Assembly (NCBI GenBank): GCA_964503475.1 | Contig: CAZCZU010000061.1 | Location: forward strand, 1 to 10,719 | From: CAZCZU01 sp964503475 | Lineage (GTDB): Bacteria > Pseudomonadota > Zetaproteobacteria > Mariprofundales > Mariprofundaceae | DNA length: 10,719 bases | Direction: 5' to 3' | The notes under the pieces: generated by a model | Database searches by the model: none | Told to the model about the DNA's origin: nothing | The model's input: the letters and a program-made list of their open reading frames with translations, nothing else | Position numbers and translations under genes: made by a program | In this document: positions 1 to 7,395 of the stretch, piece after piece | How the letters are laid out: each line of letters starts with the position of its first letter | Position numbering within the stretch: position 1 is the first letter of the stretch

Positions 1-41
1 AGTAAACCAATCGTTTCCATAGGTAGCCCTTCCATGCGCAT
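1..41 (-). CDS. Possible start of the next gene in the cluster, partial
   Basis: ATG at 41 (minus strand), with GGAGGGGG one base upstream at 43-50 and a second in-frame ATG at 35, opens a frame to the window edge. It encodes MRMEGLPMETIGL. The ribosome binding site is better than anything else in the left edge. Only 13 codons are visible, so the product is unknown. A rival frame starting at 120 overlaps it. Confidence 0.35.
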   Translation of the reverse strand, partial: MRMEGLPMETIGL

Positions 42-148
42 ACCCCCTCCATCCTAGTATTCGACTCCCAAAGCACATATCCCCCCCCCGAAACATGTAT
101 GCTCTGATCTTATTAGCCATATATAGTTATTGATTGTAATTGTTCATC
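42..148. other. AT-rich intergenic stretch with a nine-C run
   Basis: Between the TPR gene and the left edge I see no strong terminator. A weak inverted repeat TTGTAA/TTACAA (minus strand, near the TPR stop) has no T run. AT-rich text at about 100-135 could hold a promoter for a following gene, but no well-spaced consensus stands out. Nine consecutive C lie at 81-89. Confidence 0.5.
81..89. repeat. Nine-base C homopolymer in the left intergenic region
   Basis: Nine consecutive C on the plus strand, 40 bases before the possible next start. It could affect promoter spacing or, if the frame starting at 120 is real, act as a coding slippage site. Confidence 0.85.
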
Positions 149-1732
149 TTACAAATTAGCCAATACCTTCTGACGAACTTTCGTATATTTATGATCAGCA
201 GCCGTCAAAACCAAAAAATGTCCAAATGCTTTATCCGCCATTTTTCTCAATCCCAGCGCATCTGACGAATAGGCAATATTCAACTCGACTTCTGGCAAAT
301 TCGGATCAATCTGGCGAGCAATTTCTAGCAGCTGCAATGCTGTTTGATGGTGCTCCTTTTCCTGCTCTACGATTGCCCGTTGGACCCATAACACGGCATT
401 ATTCCCATCAAGCGCAACGGCACGGCTCAAATCCTCTGTCGCATCAGCTAACCGACCAAGCATCAGATTGGCTGTTCCAGCCCAATACCATGGACGCCAG
501 TCTCGACCGTTTGCATCCAACAGCTCAGCCAATACGAATACCGCCTCTGCATATTTCCCTTCTTGGACAAGCAACTTTCCATACATCAACCGGGCTTTAC
601 CGTTTTTAGGCTCTGCAATCAGCAATTTTGCCAAGTCGGCCACAGCTAGGTCGCGATGTCCCTGTGCTAGTGCCTGTTTAGCGCGGGAGAAAAGTAACAC
701 CGAAGAAGAGTCCAACACAACCGCCTTGGCCTCTCTTAATTTCATCACTGACGGTTTTTTAACAGTTTTGATTTCTGAAAGTTTTTTGCCATATTGAACA
801 GCTGTCTTCCGGAACGCAACTTCGCTATCATCACCTTGAGCGCGGTTGACCCTCTGTACAGGTTCTCTTTCCTGGGATAGCTGAGCTTGCTTTGCCTCAT
901 GCTTAACCAGTTTTGTTGTGCCAAGCTTGTATCGGCGACTTTCATTCGCCCACACCCTGTTAACGCCGAGAAACTTACTCAGAACCTCGCGCGCCTGTGG
1001 CAGGTCTTTCTTTGCGGGAGCCGAAAGAACAAACCATGCTTTTTCTCCCTTATACTTAGCTTGAATCATGATACCGGCATGAGCAAGCCCTAGCTTATTG
1101 AGCTGTATCTCTGCCAGATTCCGAGGAAAATAAACCCCGGAAAACAGTAACAGATAGTCATCCGGCAAAGCGTTTACCCCTGCCTGCCAAATATTGATGG
1201 CTCCATCCAAATTACCTTTCAGAACCTGCGTCCAACCATCACGCACCCACTGGTCAGATGAAACAACATCTTTAGTAGTAGCACTATCACTTCTCACCAG
1301 AGTTCCAAGATGAGTATCTTTTCCATTTTCAGCTGCCTCAGACAAAGAGGAGGGTTCAACAGATGAAGTGTTGTTAACTTGTTCAGTCTCATTTTCAGAA
1401 GCGGATGTTCCTTGAACTGCTTCCCTCTCACTCCCTTCAGCAGACTGAACAACGGCAGAGGCTTTGGTTTGCAGGGAGGAACTAATCGTTTTTTCCTCCC
1501 CCTGACTTTCTTTATCTGCAGATAAAACAGAAAGCCGTCGTTCCTCTTCACTAAGTCCTGCTTTACTCGTCTGCTTAGCATCACCCTCACCACCACTGGA
1601 GATTTCCCTAGCAAACCGTAGTTCTGCCGCTTCTGCTGCTGCGATGGCGGGATCTGGCGTTCCCACACCTATCTCTTTGGCGTTTGCCTGCGCGCAAGCA
1701 ACCATTATACTGAACACAAGTATCTTCTTCAC
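149..1732 (-). CDS. mshN: MshN-like periplasmic TPR protein with SPOR-like middle domain
   Basis: Secreted TPR protein of 527 residues, probably an assembly or secretin-docking factor. A short signal peptide is followed by likely cleavage after ANA (residue 18), so it is predicted periplasmic rather than membrane anchored. A long Ser/Glu-rich disordered stretch (about 40-155) leads to a single TPR-like helix pair (160-190). A region at 192-263 has a SPOR-like pattern: YLLLFSGVY, an Ala-rich helix, a central strand, WFVLSAP, then a second helix. A basic linker precedes four or five TPRs (about 344-510). The start is GTG at 1732, overlapping the secretin stop as GTGA, with GGAGG seven bases upstream. 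Vibrio MshN is a shorter TPR protein after mshL and mshM; no mshM-like ATPase is present here. The TPR call is firm, MshN by position, SPOR tentative. Confidence 0.82.
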   Translation of the reverse strand: MKKILVFSIMVACAQANAKEIGVGTPDPAIAAAEAAELRFAREISSGGEGDAKQTSKAGLSEEERRLSVLSADKESQGEEKTISSSLQTKASAVVQSAEGSEREAVQGTSASENETEQVNNTSSVEPSSLSEAAENGKDTHLGTLVRSDSATTKDVVSSDQWVRDGWTQVLKGNLDGAINIWQAGVNALPDDYLLLFSGVYFPRNLAEIQLNKLGLAHAGIMIQAKYKGEKAWFVLSAPAKKDLPQAREVLSKFLGVNRVWANESRRYKLGTTKLVKHEAKQAQLSQEREPVQRVNRAQGDDSEVAFRKTAVQYGKKLSEIKTVKKPSVMKLREAKAVVLDSSSVLLFSRAKQALAQGHRDLAVADLAKLLIAEPKNGKARLMYGKLLVQEGKYAEAVFVLAELLDANGRDWRPWYWAGTANLMLGRLADATEDLSRAVALDGNNAVLWVQRAIVEQEKEHHQTALQLLEIARQIDPNLPEVELNIAYSSDALGLRKMADKAFGHFLVLTAADHKYTKVRQKVLANL

Positions 1733-3324
1733 AGGCTTGCCTCCTTAACAATATCATTCAAACCGATAATGTGCGGAGTCATAAAGATAACCAGCTCCTT
1801 CTTCTGCTGACTATCATATTCGCCACGAAATGCATTCCCAACTCCTGGCACGTCCCCCAACCCTGGCACTTTGCGGTTATTATTGGACGCTATACTCTGA
1901 ATTAGACCTCCCAAAATAATTGTTTGCCCATCTCGCACCCGCACAAGGGAATTTGACTGACGAACATCAACATTTGGTGCAGTGGACAGTACCGTTCCAT
2001 TATTATCAAATGTCTGCGAAAGGCTTGTAACTCTCGTCAAGACCGGAGAAACATCCATGATCACCCAATCATCATCTGAAATTTGCGGCGTAATAGAGAG
2101 AACGATACCTTCTGTAATGACCAATGGCGTATCATTCACGTTATTCGTAGTAGCCCCTACAGATGATGTCGTCACTGTTTTCCGACTAAAAAATGTCCGG
2201 TCCGTTCCCACTTTTATCAGTGCAGGCTGGTTATTCAATGTCCGAATATGGGGTTTGGAGACAATGTTCACCGAGCCCTGCTCTTTCATCGCATTAATAA
2301 TACTTGTAAACTTTTTTCCATTGTTGGCATTGTAACCAATCTTAGCACTAATAGATGGAGCCCGGGCTGGCAGGCCGGCAATGGAGGTTGTTATAATATT
2401 CCCCGTGGTAATGTTGAATGCCAAGCCTCTAAGAGAAGCATCCAGTGCATTCCAGTCAATCCCCAAACTATAATCTTTGTTTAACGTGACCTCGACAATC
2501 TGCACCTCAATGTCGATCTGTCGTTTAATAGCACTGTTCAATTTATTGATAAATTTGGCGATCATTTCAACATGATCATGACTGTCGATAACTTGGATTG
2601 TACCGGTCATTTTATTCACAATTACGCGCGCATAGTCCGCTTTGGACGTCATTTCCTTCAACTGCGTTTCCAGTTCCTTCCAAAAAGAAATTTCATCCTT
2701 GTGCTCAATACTGAATGAACTACCTCCGCTACCACTAGCGCCACTTCCCGACGAACCGCCTGATGAAGAACCGCCTGATGAACTTGAAGATACTGAAGCC
2801 TCATGAGTGCTGTGATCCGAACGAATCATTCGCAAATAATTAATCGTAAAAATACGTTCTTCGACATATCGAACGCGAATCAATCCCCCGTCTCGTTTCC
2901 AGTAGTATCCCAAGCTTCCTAAAATAGCCTCCATGGCCTGATCAAATGGCAAGTCATGAAATGATACGCTGATTTTCCCCGTCACCCCTTTATCAGAGAC
3001 GATATTCAGCTTATATACATTTGCAAAAAGGCTTAATGCATCCTTTATCTCAAGATTCCGTGCCTGGAAACTATAAAGAGGGGCTGTTGAGGCGACAGGC
3101 GCTGTCGAGGTATTGCCAGGGAACACCAGCCTGTCGGACACTTCTAGGTGGACCTTTCTTGGAGGCAACTCGTTTTCCTTGCCCTTCTTCATCTCCGGTT
3201 TAATCATATCTTGCGCCATCACATCTGACTTATGAGTGGTAGAGCATGACCCCAGCATCAAAAGCGAAATAATGAAGGCAAACCGGCCAAGCAAACACAG
3301 TCGTGTCATTCGCATCAAAAGCAT
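1729..3324 (-). CDS. mshL: MshL-like lipoprotein secretin
   Basis: Outer-membrane secretin pore for the pilus or secreted cargo, 531 residues. It starts with a signal peptide ending in the lipobox LGSC (Cys27), so it is probably lipidated, as expected of MshL rather than classical GspD or PilQ. Next come an STN-type domain (about 84-152), a Ser/Gly linker (177-204), and an N-domain-like region (about 230-290). The C-terminal secretin domain (about 344-521) has the hallmark VPGLGDVPGVGNAF (486-499) and an ending KKELVIFMTPHII. GGAGG lies ten bases before the ATG at 3324. There is no long S-domain or pilotin-binding tail; the protein ends shortly after the secretin domain. The next gene overlaps it by 4 nt. 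Confidence 0.95.
   Translation of the reverse strand: MLLMRMTRLCLLGRFAFIISLLMLGSCSTTHKSDVMAQDMIKPEMKKGKENELPPRKVHLEVSDRLVFPGNTSTAPVASTAPLYSFQARNLEIKDALSLFANVYKLNIVSDKGVTGKISVSFHDLPFDQAMEAILGSLGYYWKRDGGLIRVRYVEERIFTINYLRMIRSDHSTHEASVSSSSSGGSSSGGSSGSGASGSGGSSFSIEHKDEISFWKELETQLKEMTSKADYARVIVNKMTGTIQVIDSHDHVEMIAKFINKLNSAIKRQIDIEVQIVEVTLNKDYSLGIDWNALDASLRGLAFNITTGNIITTSIAGLPARAPSISAKIGYNANNGKKFTSIINAMKEQGSVNIVSKPHIRTLNNQPALIKVGTDRTFFSRKTVTTSSVGATTNNVNDTPLVITEGIVLSITPQISDDDWVIMDVSPVLTRVTSLSQTFDNNGTVLSTAPNVDVRQSNSLVRVRDGQTIILGGLIQSIASNNNRKVPGLGDVPGVGNAFRGEYDSQQKKELVIFMTPHIIGLNDIVKEASL
2753..2782. repeat. Perfect tandem 15-bp repeat in the secretin Ser/Gly linker
   Basis: The 15-base unit gaaccgcctgatgaa occurs twice with no gap (2753-2767, 2768-2782). 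It encodes a repeated five-residue Ser/Gly unit, so copy number can change without breaking the frame. It lies between the STN domain and the rest of the secretin. Confidence 0.9.
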
Positions 3325-3327
3325 CTC

Positions 3328-3813
3328 TCATTTGCCTCCTTTGGCATTTAATGTAACAACTTTTTTTCTCGCTCCATGGCGCAAATAAACTTTGTCAGCA
3401 GCGATTTTCACGATTTTAAATCCCCCTACTCTCTGGCCTTCCGAAACCACACTACCATTAACAACGGCATAGCTTTCATTTCTCCCAACAACAATTGCTG
3501 TCACATTTGGCCAATGAATATATCTCTTTTTACTTTTTCGTTTCTTATACTGGGAAAACGGATTCCGTTCGGCCTTGGCTGAAGACAGGGCATTCCAATC
3601 ACCTACTTTTACATTAGCTAAATCGACTTTCTCTTCAGACACATCCTGACCTGACGAAAAGGAGTATCCAAATGCCCCCCCTTTCTGATTCCCCGATATT
3701 GCACGCGCTCCATTATGCTCCAGCATGGGAGCCAAGATATTGAAATAGACTGCTACTAACGCCAAGACCGACAGCCCCCCGACAAACCACGGTTTTTGAA
3801 GCAACCCACTCAA
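3328..3813 (-). CDS. mshK: MshK/PilP/GspC-like periplasmic connector, TTG start
   Basis: Expected to carry the inner-membrane platform's contact to the secretin. It has 161 residues with a membrane anchor at about 9-29. A low-complexity linker follows, then the RNPF motif (residues 83-86) typical of the start of GspC/PilP homology regions. A small beta domain follows (about 101-155) with the pattern VTAIVVG, YAVVNGSVVSEGQRVGG, KVYLRHGARKKVVTL. The start is TTG at 3813, overlapping the previous stop as TTGA, with GGTGA seven bases upstream. No in-frame ATG precedes the membrane segment. A seven-G run falls in the linker. It differs from Vibrio MshK, which is shorter, but the HR-type domain supports the connector role. 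Its stop lies three bases before the secretin ATG. Confidence 0.82.
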   Translation of the reverse strand: MSGLLQKPWFVGGLSVLALVAVYFNILAPMLEHNGARAISGNQKGGAFGYSFSSGQDVSEEKVDLANVKVGDWNALSSAKAERNPFSQYKKRKSKKRYIHWPNVTAIVVGRNESYAVVNGSVVSEGQRVGGFKIVKIAADKVYLRHGARKKVVTLNAKGGK

Positions 3814-4457
3814 GACGGATTCACCATCAGGGAACCTTCGCCTGCCTTAAGCTCTCCCCTCATCCATAAATTCATATACAGCTCCAGCTGCTCAAACTGC
3901 ATATAACGCCCACTGACTGATGCTCGCACCACATCCATACGCCATTTACTTCCTGTAATGGACTTAGCAAACTCCAAAGTCTTTCTATAGGAAGCCACCC
4001 CTTTGCCCCCCCCCTCTGGGCGCAAAATGATCTGGACAGGAACTTGATGTACCTTTCCCAGATCCTCATTCATTTGCTGAGCCTTTCCAACATTGTAAAC
4101 CATTTGAAGGCGCTGTTTCTTCGCCAAACTTATGAAGGACTCGATCCACTTCGCCAAAGCAATCTGATCTGGAATGAGCTTACTCTCAAGCAGCTGCATA
4201 TCTTCATTGATTTTCTGGTGATTTTCAGCAGCCCACTTCATTTCCAACAAACTGATATCTCGACGCACTTCTTCCTGTTCAACCGTAATGGCCTTCGCCC
4301 CATGCACCAGATCCAGGCGAATATTGATACTCCACCACATCAATAGCAGACAAACCAGCATCGTCATAACAAGTCCAATGCGCGCAACCCACCCCTTTTT
4401 GAGTTGCTGAACAAGAAAATCTAGGACCCCGTCAAACCTCTTCGAGCCCGCTGTCAT
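3810..4457 (-). CDS. mshJ: MshJ/PilO/GspM-like assembly protein
   Basis: Bitopic inner-membrane protein that pairs with the PilN-like part of the preceding protein. It has 215 residues: a short basic cytoplasmic tail, one membrane helix at about 27-45, a heptad-like coiled coil (about 54-95) and a compact periplasmic domain. This is the PilO/GspM layout. The ATG overlaps the upstream stop as ATGA. A run of nine G encodes Gly149-Gly151 in the periplasmic domain. Loss of one G would shift translation into a frame open to 3872, replacing the last third with an unrelated tail. The family assignment rests on size, topology and neighbours, because PilO-type sequences diverge quickly. Confidence 0.8.
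   Translation of the reverse strand: MTAGSKRFDGVLDFLVQQLKKGWVARIGLVMTMLVCLLLMWWSINIRLDLVHGAKAITVEQEEVRRDISLLEMKWAAENHQKINEDMQLLESKLIPDQIALAKWIESFISLAKKQRLQMVYNVGKAQQMNEDLGKVHQVPVQIILRPEGGGKGVASYRKTLEFAKSITGSKWRMDVVRASVSGRYMQFEQLELYMNLWMRGELKAGEGSLMVNPS
4006..4014. repeat. Nine-base C/G homopolymer inside the mshJ-like gene
   Basis: An uninterrupted run of nine C on the plus strand is G9 on the coding strand. Tracts of this length are prone to slippage, and this one lies inside an essential-looking assembly gene. Confidence 0.85.
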
Positions 4458-5902
4458 TTCATGACCCCTTTCAACGTAAAAGCCAATTGTTTGCTGACAT
4501 TGCTGCTTCCACTGCCGAGTATCTTATCGGGAGACTGTCTCCAACTGTTATCGATAACAGCATGCAATGGAGGCCCACTTAAACGGTGCTGCAGCGCATT
4601 CATATAGCGAATCAGAGAGGTAGCATCAGTACTGTGTGCTGCGACTCCCGTGAGAGTAAAATACAACACGCCGTCCTTATTATTTACCGTCGCGGAATCC
4701 AGCACCAATTCCGGTGACAACACTTCCCCCAAATAAGAAAAGAAATAAAGTGGATAAGCAGCCTTACTTGGCCTGCTCAATCTAATCAGGCGTTTCTTCA
4801 AAGCCTCAGCCGCCTCAACTTTTTCTCTCAATTCTGTACGCTGGTCTCGCAGACCGGCCAACTTTTGCTTCGCGTTATGAACGACAGGCGATGTCGAAAC
4901 AACAATTTCGACCTGAGCAAGAATTAAAATAGTGGAGACAATCAGAACAGCAGCAGCAAAAACGCTCAAGCGCCATATTGTATTTTCAAGACGACTATAC
5001 TGAACATGATGTGGGATCAAATTGCTTGTTCTACGGGGAGACAGACTGCAAATATCCTCAGCCCAACAGTAGGCATGATGATCATCTTCCGAAGTATTTA
5101 CTACGGGCAGATTGATACGCTGCCTCAACTGCTCATCCAGATCTTCAGCCCCATCGCCAGCTATCGACAAAACTGAAACAGCCACGCCAAATTGCTGCTT
5201 GGCATACAAAATGGATCTATCTATATCCCGAACCAAAACTTCTACATTGTCTTGCCAGTTATAGCCCAAATCCCGGATAAAAAGAATTTTACCATCCCCA
5301 CGAGCAATAAGAATATCTGTTTCGCCAGAGAAGGTGGCAACCATCGCCACAATCACATCATCATCAACTGGAAGCTTCGAAACATGCTGTGCCATCACCT
5401 CGGAAAGTGGCAACAACACCTTCGGGAAAAGCCTTAACCCTTCAAGGGACTGAATAATCTCCCGCAAGAAATCCTTAGGCAGTAAGTGCAAAAGCACGCC
5501 CTGCCCCTCTTTGGCTGCAAATGTCTGGGTTCGACTCCAAGCCGCCTCATCTTCGAATGCCTTTTCCTGGAGAACCCTACGAGCCAGAAATGACTCCAAA
5601 TCCTTGCTGGACATCGGTGGAACCTGGATAAACGGATGCGACAACTTTTCAGATTCGTACACCATCGCGACATCACTGTTTTTGGGAACTCCCAGTGCGC
5701 GACATGCCTTCGTTATGGCCGCCCGGAACTCATCTACGGTTGAAACCTCCGAGTCATTACTCCAGTGCGAAACCCGCTGTTTTTTATCAAAAAAAACTGC
5801 GTGAAGCCGCCCCTGAACCCAGCTTATACCAAGCGTCGGATGCTTTAACGGCCTCCATCTGTCCCGCCGTTCCGCTCGAAAAGAAATCAAACGCTCAAAC
5901 AT
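4454..5902 (-). CDS. mshI: MshI-like PilM/PilN fusion (GspL-type) assembly protein
   Basis: Bitopic inner-membrane protein expected to link the cytoplasmic ATPase ring to the periplasmic scaffold. At 482 residues it is about the size of Vibrio MshI. Residues 1-300 look like a PilM-type actin-like cytoplasmic domain, beginning LGISWVQGRLHAV, where PilM proteins have a GIDIGS-type phosphate loop; this loop is degenerate, so ATP binding is doubtful. A single membrane helix follows at about 310-330, then a charged coiled-coil stretch (342-375) and a PilN/GspL-like periplasmic ferredoxin-type domain with strands around 397-420. The ATG lies three bases after the prepilin stop, and the gene overlaps the next by ATGA. 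Similarity to any single family is low in the N-terminal half, so the call leans on topology and position in the I-J-K-L order. Confidence 0.82.
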   Translation of the reverse strand: MFERLISFRAERRDRWRPLKHPTLGISWVQGRLHAVFFDKKQRVSHWSNDSEVSTVDEFRAAITKACRALGVPKNSDVAMVYESEKLSHPFIQVPPMSSKDLESFLARRVLQEKAFEDEAAWSRTQTFAAKEGQGVLLHLLPKDFLREIIQSLEGLRLFPKVLLPLSEVMAQHVSKLPVDDDVIVAMVATFSGETDILIARGDGKILFIRDLGYNWQDNVEVLVRDIDRSILYAKQQFGVAVSVLSIAGDGAEDLDEQLRQRINLPVVNTSEDDHHAYCWAEDICSLSPRRTSNLIPHHVQYSRLENTIWRLSVFAAAVLIVSTILILAQVEIVVSTSPVVHNAKQKLAGLRDQRTELREKVEAAEALKKRLIRLSRPSKAAYPLYFFSYLGEVLSPELVLDSATVNNKDGVLYFTLTGVAAHSTDATSLIRYMNALQHRLSGPPLHAVIDNSWRQSPDKILGSGSSNVSKQLAFTLKGVMK

Positions 5903-5905
5903 GCG

Positions 5906-6928
5906 TTATCTCGTCCACTTAAATGTTGCAGGCGTTGGTGGAACAGTTTGCGGAAAAATTTCAAACTTAGGATAATCAAACGACTCCGGCCCCTTAATAA
6001 TCTGAACAAAAGCTAAACTCGTAACGCCTGCAGCATCAGGACTCGTAATAAACGATATCCGAGTACCATGAACCACCAAAATTTCATAAAACCGATCAGG
6101 ACCAACTGGCGGCACTGTATTCACAGGCAACACTTGTTGGGGAGGAAAGTTTTCAATCTGGTACGAAGCCAGTGGAAGAGGCGGGCCGGTATAAGCACTT
6201 TTAATAGTCACGCGGTGAAAAAGATGGGCAAGGTTCACTCGCTGAATTACAACACCTGTGGATACATCGCTATCAACCACTGCCCCCGCCGCGTTAGTAA
6301 TTCCAACCTTCTCCCGCCACGGGTCCCCAATAGGCAACTGCTGGTTCCATACCGCATCAAAGGCTGCAGCAGTGACCAGTGCTGGGAGCGGCACCGGAGC
6401 CACGCCATTTGCGCCGCTCTTTCGCAAATCAGAAGCAATAATTACGCGCAATGGTGGAATGACCGTATTGGGCGTGGTCACGGGAACTGCCCCACCAAGC
6501 GCAGTTGCACCCTGCGTATATAGTGATGCAGGAGTTCCCGCTGGAGCCCCCACAGGAACCACAGGCGCACCGGGAAACTCCGCCGGAAACAGCAATGACA
6601 ACTGAGCAACAAATGCCGGATCGATGATAAATTGACGCTGAACACCCAGCTTGTTTGTCAAAATCTGAGGCACGGAGATCGCACTCTGACTTCCGATTGC
6701 CCAAGCCCAGTTCCCCGCAGCGCCCTGTGAAGGAATTGAGCGCGTTGTCACGACAAAGTCCTCAAGCGAAGAAGCTAGCGCTTTTAACGACTGTTGCTCG
6801 GCATTCAAGGAGAAACCTTCTGTTCTGGTAATCAGATTGGGAATAAAAATAGCCGAGAGAATGGCAATGATTGCGAGCACCCCCAACATCTCAATCAATG
6901 TAAATCCGCGCATCTTCCGCATTACCAT
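5906..6928 (-). CDS. Large type IV prepilin / pseudopilin (340 residues)
   Basis: Pilin subunit or pseudopilin processed by a prepilin peptidase. The ATG at 6928 is chosen because GGGAGG lies seven bases upstream; the longer frame back to 7006 would run through the terminator. The leader is eight residues (MVMRKMRG) with cleavage Gly8/Phe9, and the class III signature FTLIEML has Glu at +5. The hydrophobic N-terminal helix spans about 9-30. The rest is far longer than a usual major pilin (about 150-200 residues). It has a Pro/Ala/Gly-rich middle (about 128-175) and no cysteine, so no disulphide-bounded D-region. It is the only prepilin in the window. It could be the main subunit of a T2SS-like pseudopilus, a large minor pilin like MshO, or a substrate-binding tip. 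Three bases separate its stop from the next ATG, so it is cotranscribed with the downstream assembly genes. Confidence 0.88.
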   Translation of the reverse strand: MVMRKMRGFTLIEMLGVLAIIAILSAIFIPNLITRTEGFSLNAEQQSLKALASSLEDFVVTTRSIPSQGAAGNWAWAIGSQSAISVPQILTNKLGVQRQFIIDPAFVAQLSLLFPAEFPGAPVVPVGAPAGTPASLYTQGATALGGAVPVTTPNTVIPPLRVIIASDLRKSGANGVAPVPLPALVTAAAFDAVWNQQLPIGDPWREKVGITNAAGAVVDSDVSTGVVIQRVNLAHLFHRVTIKSAYTGPPLPLASYQIENFPPQQVLPVNTVPPVGPDRFYEILVVHGTRISFITSPDAAGVTSLAFVQIIKGPESFDYPKFEIFPQTVPPTPATFKWTR

Positions 6929-6934
6929 CCATCT

Positions 6935-6940
6935 CCCTCC
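6935..6940 (-). promoter_or_regulatory. Ribosome binding site deciding the prepilin start
   Basis: GGAGGG with a further upstream G (minus strand) lies about six to seven bases before the ATG at 6928. This favours the eight-residue leader over ATGs at 6946, 6922 and 6913 and over the GTG at 7006. Confidence 0.6.
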
Positions 6941-6956
6941 CAGCATTACCTCCAGC

Positions 6957-6994
6957 AAAAAAAGAACCCCCTGCCTCCATTGAAGACAGGGGAT
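6957..6994 (-). terminator. Strong intrinsic terminator inside the cluster
   Basis: Minus-strand RNA can form an 11-bp stem (6992-6968, CCCCTGTCTTC paired with GGAGGCAGGGG minus its first bases, two G-U pairs, three-base loop). It is followed directly by TTCTTTTTTT (6966-6957). It lies 21 bases after the stop of the small secreted-protein gene and about 30 bases before the prepilin start, so it should end or attenuate transcripts entering from upstream. The Shine-Dalgarno of the prepilin gene follows shortly after the T run. Confidence 0.85.
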
Positions 6995-7014
6995 CCAAAT
7001 CGTCACAAAATCGA

Positions 7015-7347
7015 CTAGTCAGACTCTCGGGAGTTGATCGACCCATAGTTGCCGTGATAAATATTTGCACTGGCATTTGCCACTCCAGAACCGACAGCGA
7101 CCGCGGAAACACCCGTCCCTGGAATCATGGAAACAACCGCCCCCGCTGCAACTGCAGCAGCTGCGCTTCCAGCCCCCGACACACCCACTTCAGAATCTTT
7201 TGAAGACTCAGAATCGCTCACATCTTTCGACGAAACCTCCTCCGAATGGTACACATCAGAGGAATTATCCTCACCAGCGACACCTGCCTCAACAAACCCG
7301 AACACTCCGAAAACGGAAAGCATCATTGCAATAATTTTTCTCTTCAC
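7015..7347 (-). CDS. Small secreted Ser/acidic and Ala/Gly-rich protein of unknown function
   Basis: I do not recognise this protein. I choose GTG at 7347 (110 residues) because AAGGGG lies seven bases before it; the ATG two codons upstream leaves only one base after that Shine-Dalgarno. From the GTG the product starts MKRKIIAMM, a typical Sec signal peptide with a positive end, a hydrophobic core to about residue 19 and likely cleavage after Ala21 or Ala24. The mature part has a Ser/Asp/Glu-rich stretch (about 26-55), then an Ala/Gly/Val-rich stretch (58-94) with small-residue spacing like a glycine zipper, and a polar tail. There is no cysteine and no prepilin motif. It sits between platform and prepilin genes, where MSHA operons carry small or pilin genes. 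It has a candidate promoter upstream and an intrinsic terminator 21 bases past its stop. Possible roles, all inference: pilus accessory factor, secreted substrate or surface protein. Confidence 0.7.
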   Translation of the reverse strand: MKRKIIAMMLSVFGVFGFVEAGVAGEDNSSDVYHSEEVSSKDVSDSESSKDSEVGVSGAGSAAAAVAAGAVVSMIPGTGVSAVAVGSGVANASANIYHGNYGSINSRESD

Positions 7348-7395
7348 ACTCATTCCCCTTAGACCAAAATAATACTGTTGTCAAACAGCGACCAA

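Noticed and set aside
2753..2782. Short repeats considered as CRISPR or mobile-element ends
   Set aside because: The only tandem repeat is in frame in a Ser/Gly linker, with no spacers; no transposase, integrase or tRNA-like segment is present.
6068..6605. Open plus-strand frames opposite the prepilin gene (6068-6523, 6258-6605)
   Set aside because: They have no family features and lie opposite a gene with a clear prepilin signature and ribosome binding site; Pro/Ala/Gly-rich coding opens antisense frames.
6929..7006. Upstream extension of the prepilin gene to a GTG at 7006
   Set aside because: It would place the terminator hairpin and T run inside the coding region, add a 26-residue pre-leader and lack a Shine-Dalgarno.
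7348..7353. ATG at 7353 as start of the small secreted protein
   Set aside because: Only one base separates it from AAGGGG; the GTG two codons on has seven-base spacing and a more typical signal peptide.
7367..7380. CTGTT/AACAG mini-hairpin upstream of the small gene as terminator or operator
   Set aside because: The stem is only five base pairs and the following T run is broken; such repeats are expected by chance in AT-rich sequence.
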